Assembly: GCA_937930275.1 (NCBI GenBank)
Contig: CALGLM010000020.1
Span: forward strand, 1 to 10,846
DNA: 10,846 bases
Source of the DNA: an uncultured Ignavibacteria bacterium
GTDB lineage: Bacteria; Bacteroidota; Ignavibacteria; Ignavibacteriales; Melioribacteraceae
Reading direction: 5' to 3'
Shown here: piece after piece, positions 7,123 to 10,846 of the stretch
How the letters are laid out: each line of letters starts with the position of its first letter
How positions within the stretch are numbered: the stretch's first letter is position 1
Translations under genes and position numbers: made by a program
The notes under the pieces: generated by a model
Databases searched by the model: none
Told to the model about the DNA's origin: nothing
The model's input: the letters and a program-made list of their open reading frames with translations, nothing else

Positions 7123-7890
7123 ATGCTATCAAACAGATTATTAAAATACTATTCATCATTATTACACAAAAAATTTCGCAAATCGGAAAACAAGTTTATT
7201 GTTGAAGGTAAAAAGCTTGTTTACGAAGGATTAAAAAGCAATTATGAATGCGAAATTGTTATTATAACCGAAGAATTTTACCGTAATAATAAAGAATTTA
7301 TTGAATTTGTAAAACAACGGTCGATTATTGAAAAAATTGAACCGGACGAAGTTAAAAGACTAAGTGATACCGAAACACCGCAAGGCGTATTTGCAATTTT
7401 TAACAAACGTGAAGATACTCGCTTAAATAGTATCGATAGATTAATTATTGCATTAGATAACATTAACGATCCGGGGAACGTAGGCACTATTTTACGTAGT
7501 TGCGATTGGTTCGGAGTTAAATCAGTTTTTTTAAGCGAAGGTTGCGCCGAAGTTTTTAATCCCAAAACAATACGCGCCAGTATGGGCTCGTTATTTAGAA
7601 TTAACTTTATTGATGATGTAAATTTAATTAATATTATTGCAAAATATAAAAACAATGGCTACTTAAGTTATGCGACTGATTTAAATGGAGAAAATATTTA
7701 TAGTTTTAACTTTCCGCATAAAGGGATAATTATATTTAGTAACGAAGCAAACGGTCCGAACCAAGATTTGTTAAATAATGTTGACGGAGTAATTAATATT
7801 CCGAAATTCGGGAACGCCGAATCGTTAAACGTTAGCACCGCAAGTGCAGTTATTTTAAGCGAATACGCAAGAAGGAATCTACATGAATAA
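7123..7890 (+). CDS. TrmH/SpoU family RNA 2'-O-methyltransferase (RlmB-like)
   Basis: The 255-residue SPOUT-class enzyme would methylate a ribose 2'-OH in rRNA or tRNA using S-adenosylmethionine. The N-terminal SpoU substrate-binding domain is marked by FIVEGKKLVYEGL (residues 25-37). The knotted catalytic domain has all three motifs: motif 1 DPGNVGTILR (116-125; Asn119 and the catalytic Arg125), motif 2 FSNEANG (205-211; Asn207, Glu208), and motif 3 IPKFGNAESLNVSTA (226-240; Glu233, Ser234, Asn236). Motif 2 ends EANG where EGxG is more usual, a mild deviation. Length is normal for RlmB/TrmH-like enzymes; the exact target nucleotide cannot be told. There is no Shine-Dalgarno before the ATG, only an AT-rich leader, as is common in Bacteroidota. 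The stop overlaps the following phosphatase start by 8 bp. Confidence 0.92.
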   Translation: MLSNRLLKYYSSLLHKKFRKSENKFIVEGKKLVYEGLKSNYECEIVIITEEFYRNNKEFIEFVKQRSIIEKIEPDEVKRLSDTETPQGVFAIFNKREDTRLNSIDRLIIALDNINDPGNVGTILRSCDWFGVKSVFLSEGCAEVFNPKTIRASMGSLFRINFIDDVNLINIIAKYKNNGYLSYATDLNGENIYSFNFPHKGIIIFSNEANGPNQDLLNNVDGVINIPKFGNAESLNVSTASAVILSEYARRNLHE

Positions 7891-8527
7891 AAAGATAAAA
7901 GCAGTTATATTCGATTTAGACGGTACTCTACTTAGTTCTCATCAAAATATTTATATTGCAACAATTAAAACAATGGAAAAATTAAATATCAATTATAATG
8001 TTGATGAGAATATTTTTTACACAAAAATAGGCTTACACTTTAAAGATATTTTTGATCAAATGGGAATAATAGTTAACGATGTTGAATATTTTATTGATGT
8101 GTATAAAAAATTGTATTTCGATTATATTAATTACTCATCACCTTATCCATATTTATATGAAACTTTAGATTTTTTATCAAACAGGGGAATTATTATTAAT
8201 CTGTTAACTACAAAATCACAAGAGCAAGCAGAATTAATACTTAAACATTTTAATATTGATAAATACTTTTCGGTAATTTTAGGACGTAATTCCGACTTAA
8301 AAATTAAACCCGCTCCGGACGGAATAATTTACATTTCGGAAAAATTAAATATTAACAAAAATAATATTTTAATGATTGGCGATACGGAAATGGATGTACT
8401 ATGCGGAAAAAATGCAGGCTCGTTAACCTGTGCGGTTACCTATGGTTATAGAGATGAGGAATATTTAAGAAGTTTAAATCCGGATTTTGTTATTAACAAT
8501 TTGAAAATGTTAAAAGAAATTATTTAA
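7883..8527 (+). CDS. HAD-superfamily hydrolase (phosphoglycolate phosphatase-like)
   Basis: The 214-residue protein is a HAD subfamily IA phosphatase, similar in plan to Gph/PpaX. The four motifs are present: motif I DLDGT (nucleophile Asp11, acid/base Asp13), motif II Thr109-Thr110 in NLLTTKS, motif III Lys142 in KIKPAPDG, and motif IV GDTEMD (Asp167, Asp171). A helical C1 cap (~residues 17-85) lies between motifs I and II, typical of enzymes acting on small phosphorylated metabolites such as phosphoglycolate, pyrophosphate or sugar phosphates; the true substrate is not evident. The ATG lies within the end of the methyltransferase gene (ATGAATAA overlap), with an AAGGA Shine-Dalgarno at 7872-7876, so the pair is an operon. 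The gene ends just before a hairpin at 8531-8550. Confidence 0.92.
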   Translation: MNKKIKAVIFDLDGTLLSSHQNIYIATIKTMEKLNINYNVDENIFYTKIGLHFKDIFDQMGIIVNDVEYFIDVYKKLYFDYINYSSPYPYLYETLDFLSNRGIIINLLTTKSQEQAELILKHFNIDKYFSVILGRNSDLKIKPAPDGIIYISEKLNINKNNILMIGDTEMDVLCGKNAGSLTCAVTYGYRDEEYLRSLNPDFVINNLKMLKEII

Positions 8528-8530
8528 AGT

Positions 8531-8550
8531 CCGCTATCTAAAGATAGCGG
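8531..8550 (+). terminator. Hairpin 4 nt after the phosphatase gene, possible terminator without T-run
   Basis: CCGCTATC and GATAGCGG form an 8-bp perfect stem with a TAAA loop immediately after the stop codon. No T-run follows on either strand, so it may act as a 3'-end stabiliser or weak terminator rather than a classical intrinsic one. Confidence 0.4.
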
Positions 8551-8564
8551 CAATTTAAAGCAAG

Positions 8565-8593
8565 GGGTAATAATATATTATTTATTATTACCC
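8565..8593. repeat. AT-rich 11-bp perfect inverted repeat
   Basis: GGGTAATAATA and TATTATTACCC are perfectly complementary with a 7-nt loop. The final CCC is also the first CCC of the next palindrome (8591-8610), so the two hairpins compete for those bases. Confidence 0.6.
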
Positions 8594-8660
8594 ACGAATG
8601 AATTCGTGGGTTGGGTTTATTTCCTCGCCCCCATGAATGAATTCATGGGCTGCGATTTTT
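8591..8660 (+). repeat. Two tandem REP-like hairpin units with compensatory change
   Basis: Unit 1 (8591-8610) is CCCACGAA-TGAA-TTCGTGGG; unit 2 (8630-8649) is CCCATGAA-TGAA-TTCATGGG. Both have 8-bp stems and the same TGAA loop, and they differ by one C-G to T-A pair swap that keeps the stem. Each is followed by a related tail: TTGGGTTTATTTC after unit 1 and CTGCGATTTTTC after unit 2. The T-rich tails could also terminate + strand transcripts. The layout recalls REP elements mobilised by IS200-like RAYT transposases, but no transposase is in the window. Confidence 0.65.
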
Positions 8661-8697
8661 CTATTCAATCTTTAACACTCAACATTTAACATTATTA

Positions 8698-8782
8698 TAG
8701 CTCCTTAAGAGCTACATTATTTTAACACTATTAATGCCAATAAAAAGCTCTGTAGGCGGCGACATTGGTTTATTAATTACCC
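8698..8782. repeat. Degenerate AGCTC-type REP-like palindromes
   Basis: A 6-bp hairpin TAGCTC-cttaa-GAGCTA (8698-8714) is followed by ACATTATTTT. A second, degenerate AGCTC...GGCGGC motif at 8746-8760 is followed by the similar GACATTGGTTT. The second motif is enclosed by CCAAT/ATTGG (8737-8741 with 8764-8768) and by ATTAAT/ATTAAT arms further out, making a nested palindrome. They look like two diverged members of one hairpin family, though the second has lost most of its inner stem. Confidence 0.45.
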
Positions 8783-8811
8783 CTATTTTTAAATAGTGGC
8801 TTACAGGCAAT
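8773..8811 (+). repeat. Diverged ~40-nt direct repeat, copy 1
   Basis: The segment starts TTAATTACC and continues with a small palindrome around CTATTTTTAAATAG and then GTGGCTTACAGGCAAT. It aligns with 9022-9060 with one gap and about seven substitutions, so the two are related copies about 250 bp apart. Confidence 0.5.
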
Positions 8812-8883
8812 GCTTGTTTTGGAATATTCTTTAGGGGTTATATCAAAAGGGATATTTGAAGAACAAGTTGTGATATATTTGTA

Positions 8884-8957
8884 TAAAAAACTCACCCTCA
8901 TTCCCTCTGTTATGTTAAAAGTCAATAGCAGAGGGGTTAGGGGTGAGTTCTTTTTTA
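8884..8957. terminator. Long CTCACCC/GGGTGAG hairpin, bidirectional terminator and probable dispersed repeat
   Basis: The arms 8889-8909 and 8929-8949 form a 21-position stem: nine perfect pairs, a weak middle (two mismatches, two G-U), then seven perfect pairs, with a 19-nt loop. A-rich sequence precedes and cTTTTTT follows, so each strand gives a stem plus T-run. It sits between convergent genes (phosphatase ending 8527, SUMF1 protein ending 9065) and can stop transcripts from both. The CTCACCC...AGAGGGG...GGGTGAG pattern resembles dispersed palindromic repeats found in several phyla; that link is from memory. Confidence 0.68.
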
Positions 8958-9021
8958 CATTAATAATTGTTTTAATACAGTCCCCAATTTAAAAACATTG
9001 AGGAATAATATATTCTCTTAT

Positions 9022-9060
9022 TTAATTACCGCTATTTTAGAATAGTGACTACCGGTAAAT
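9022..9060 (+). repeat. Diverged ~40-nt direct repeat, copy 2
   Basis: TTAATTACCG followed by a small palindrome CTATTTTAGAATAG and GTGACTACCGGTAAAT matches 8773-8811 with one gap. It ends five bases before the stop codon of the convergent SUMF1-domain gene. Confidence 0.5.
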
Positions 9061-9064
9061 ATTT

Positions 9065-10756
9065 TTAGTTACTTTTCTTTTTTACGTCTTTGGCTATTCT
9101 AAAACCGTAAAACCCGTAACTATTTTTAGCAAAATCGGCACCTCTAACAGTTCTATAACAAACATTATCCGGGTTGTAGAAAGACCCTCCCTTTACAATT
9201 TTCTTTTCACCTTCTTTTGGTAATTGCTCCGGATAAATTAGTTTATCGGAATACTGAAACCAAACGGCATCGCACCATTCCCAAACATTCCCCGTCATAT
9301 CATATATTTCTTTTTCGTTCGGTTTTAATAATCCTATTTCCATCACTTTGTAATTGCTGTTTTTTGAGTACCAGCCGACTTCATCAATGTTAGGACTACC
9401 TGAAAACTTGCTTTTACCGTAAGTTAACGCAGCATATTCCCATTCTGCTTCATTCGGTAACCTTCCGCCCGCCCACTTTGCGTATGCATCCGCATCTTCC
9501 CAAGCTATATGTACAACCGGATAGTTTTTATCGTTTTCATCTCGTAAATTTCCTCTCTCGTCATATCTCCAATTTATCCCTTTCATTTCCACCCATTTAT
9601 TTTCTTGGTTAAGCACATAACTAAAACTGTCTTTTTCTGCACGGGTTATATAGTTTGTACTCTTTACAAATTTTGCATATTCGCCAACCGTTACTTCATA
9701 TTTACCTATATAAAAATCATGCACATAAACTTGCTGATTTGGTTTTTCCGAATCTTCTCCTATTAAGTAACCCATGTAAGTCATATTTCCCGGAATAAAA
9801 ACCATCTTATTATCAAGATCAAGTTCTTTTTCTTGTATTACCTTTTTATTAATTAACTTAGGATTATCATAAACCACTCTAAATCCTAAATAATATGATG
9901 AGTATAAATAGGATGCATTATTTCTCTTAAAAATATCTCCGTCATTTTTAGGTGTTCTTTCCGTATCAAAAGTAGTAAGTTTTGTGGCAATGTCTCCGCC
10001 CCTAATTACGCGATTATCTCCTTTTGCGGGTCCTTTAGGATTATCAATCGGACTATTTTCATAATATCTATTATCATAATAATCATTCACCCATTCATAC
10101 ACATTACCGCTCATATCATATACTCCAAGTTCATTAGCTTTGGTATAGCCAACATGCTGGGGTATAATTGATAAATGTGCGACATCGGTTAATTTATCGC
10201 TACCGGAAAACTTGAAATTTTTACTTTTATTTCCGCCTCTTGCAACATACTCCCATTCTGCTTCTGTCGGTAGTCTTCCGCCTGCCCATTTTGTATATGC
10301 AACAGCATCTTCGTAAGTTATATGAACGACAGGGTTATAACAATTATTTACATCCTCAATTTTGTCACCTTTGTAATCGTATTCCCAATTTATATATTTT
10401 TCTCTTTTGGCACGTCCACGATCGTATATTTCACCCCAATCGTTTTCTTCATTATATGTTTTATACCCTGTTGCCGCAACAAACATTGCAAATTCGCTTA
10501 CCGTAACTTCAAATTTACTAATATAAAAGTCTTTTAATTTTACTTCATGTTCGGGTTTAGAATCGGAATAGCGCATTTCTTGAATTGTTACAACACCTCC
10601 GGCTTTTGAACCCGGAATACCCATCATAAACTTACCGCCTTCAACATAAACTATATTTGTTCCGATATTCTGTTTTTTTTCGTTTGACGTTTTGTTTGTG
10701 TTTTGACAATAAAAAGTGGAATAGATAAGTAAAATCAGTATAAATTGTTTAGTCAT
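9065..10756 (-). CDS. Secreted protein with two FGE/SUMF1 (sulfatase-modifying factor) domains lacking the catalytic cysteine pair
   Basis: The 563-residue protein has an N-terminal hydrophobic leader (residues 4-16) with Cys17; the FYC context is a poor lipobox, so lipoprotein status is uncertain. Two FGE-sulfatase domains follow: domain 1 about 36-295 (GGKFMMG, RLPTEAEWEY 161-170, YDMSGNVYEWV 213-223, RVIRGG, LGFRVV) and domain 2 about 317-555 (RLPNEAEWEY 432-441, YDMTGNVWEWC, GGSF, YGFRIA). True formylglycine-generating enzymes use two active-site Cys after the RGGS motif. Domain 1 has neither; domain 2 has Asn528 at the first position and Cys533 at the second. It is therefore probably not a sulfatase activator, but a structural or binding member like the GldJ/GldK lipoproteins, or another SUMF1 enzyme. 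A strong Shine-Dalgarno precedes the ATG. The 90 nt upstream to the window end is very AT-rich, with no convincing promoter. Confidence 0.9.
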   Translation of the reverse strand: MTKQFILILLIYSTFYCQNTNKTSNEKKQNIGTNIVYVEGGKFMMGIPGSKAGGVVTIQEMRYSDSKPEHEVKLKDFYISKFEVTVSEFAMFVAATGYKTYNEENDWGEIYDRGRAKREKYINWEYDYKGDKIEDVNNCYNPVVHITYEDAVAYTKWAGGRLPTEAEWEYVARGGNKSKNFKFSGSDKLTDVAHLSIIPQHVGYTKANELGVYDMSGNVYEWVNDYYDNRYYENSPIDNPKGPAKGDNRVIRGGDIATKLTTFDTERTPKNDGDIFKRNNASYLYSSYYLGFRVVYDNPKLINKKVIQEKELDLDNKMVFIPGNMTYMGYLIGEDSEKPNQQVYVHDFYIGKYEVTVGEYAKFVKSTNYITRAEKDSFSYVLNQENKWVEMKGINWRYDERGNLRDENDKNYPVVHIAWEDADAYAKWAGGRLPNEAEWEYAALTYGKSKFSGSPNIDEVGWYSKNSNYKVMEIGLLKPNEKEIYDMTGNVWEWCDAVWFQYSDKLIYPEQLPKEGEKKIVKGGSFYNPDNVCYRTVRGADFAKNSYGFYGFRIAKDVKKKSN

Positions 10757-10760
10757 AGCT

Positions 10761-10768
10761 TCCTCCCT
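10761..10768 (-). promoter_or_regulatory. Strong Shine-Dalgarno of the SUMF1-domain gene
   Basis: Minus-strand AGGGAGGA ends 4 nt before the ATG at 10756 and fixes that start. It shows this genome uses Shine-Dalgarno initiation for some genes even though others, such as the methyltransferase at 7123, have none. Confidence 0.75.
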
Positions 10769-10846
10769 ATTGGGTAATAATTATCTACAATTTGAATAAT
10801 AAATTAATTTTAATTTTAAAAAATATTCTAATATTTTATTTTAAAA

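Noticed and set aside
8591..8649. CRISPR-like repeats
   Set aside because: There are only two copies, both self-complementary, with a 19-bp gap and no cas genes; REP-like hairpins fit better.
8810..8992. 60-codon + strand ORF in the spacer
   Set aside because: It runs through the long terminator hairpin and a repeat copy, has no ribosome binding site and no recognisable protein character.
10240..10537. Antisense ORFs of 88 and 71 codons within the SUMF1-domain gene
   Set aside because: They lie opposite a conserved domain with clear family motifs and have no RBS or recognisable motif.

Overview
The window is AT-rich (roughly one third G+C by eye) and looks like a chromosomal segment from a member of the Bacteroidota/Chlorobi assemblage, most plausibly Ignavibacteria-like. 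This is inferred from a carboxypeptidase-regulatory-domain TonB receptor, FGE/GldK-type SUMF1 proteins, a TAnnTTTG-like promoter element, genes that mix Shine-Dalgarno and SD-less starts, and REP-like intergenic palindromes. No rRNA, tRNA or CRISPR array was seen.

Layout. Positions 1-3282 (+) hold the 3' end of purL, a YihY-type membrane protein that overlaps it, an orphan membrane histidine kinase that overlaps the YihY gene, and an RDD membrane protein 76 nt further on. This run meets a minus-strand EamA transporter (3284-4162) with a single base between the two stop codons. Upstream of the transporter is a minus-strand unit with a small TM1266-type 'iron-only hydrogenase system' regulator (6579-6827) followed by a TonB-dependent receptor (4251-6560). 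It ends in an intrinsic terminator at 4198-4220. Divergent from this unit is a + operon of a TrmH/SpoU rRNA methyltransferase and a HAD phosphatase (7123-8527). A repeat-rich convergent spacer (8528-9064) then separates that operon from a minus-strand secreted protein with two FGE/SUMF1 domains (9065-10756).

The most interesting element is the ~170-nt leader of the TM1266-TonB unit. It starts at a good TTGACA-17-TAAATT promoter and contains three short segments, A-B-C, in which B can pair either with A (12 bp) or with C (10 bp plus 3). The B:C hairpin is followed by a T7 run and also contains the GGAG Shine-Dalgarno of the regulator gene. It could therefore stop transcription, block translation, or both, while A:B would free the gene. 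This is the architecture of a riboswitch or attenuator. I could not match the upstream putative sensor region to any riboswitch class I know, so it is a candidate for an undescribed metal- or cofactor-responsive switch controlling a redox regulator and an outer-membrane importer.

The 540-nt spacer 8528-9064 is a patchwork of palindromes. It holds two adjacent copies of a hairpin that differ by a compensatory base-pair change, degenerate AGCTC-type elements, a diverged ~40-nt direct repeat at both ends, and a long CTCACCC/GGGTGAG hairpin that can act as a bidirectional terminator between the convergent genes.
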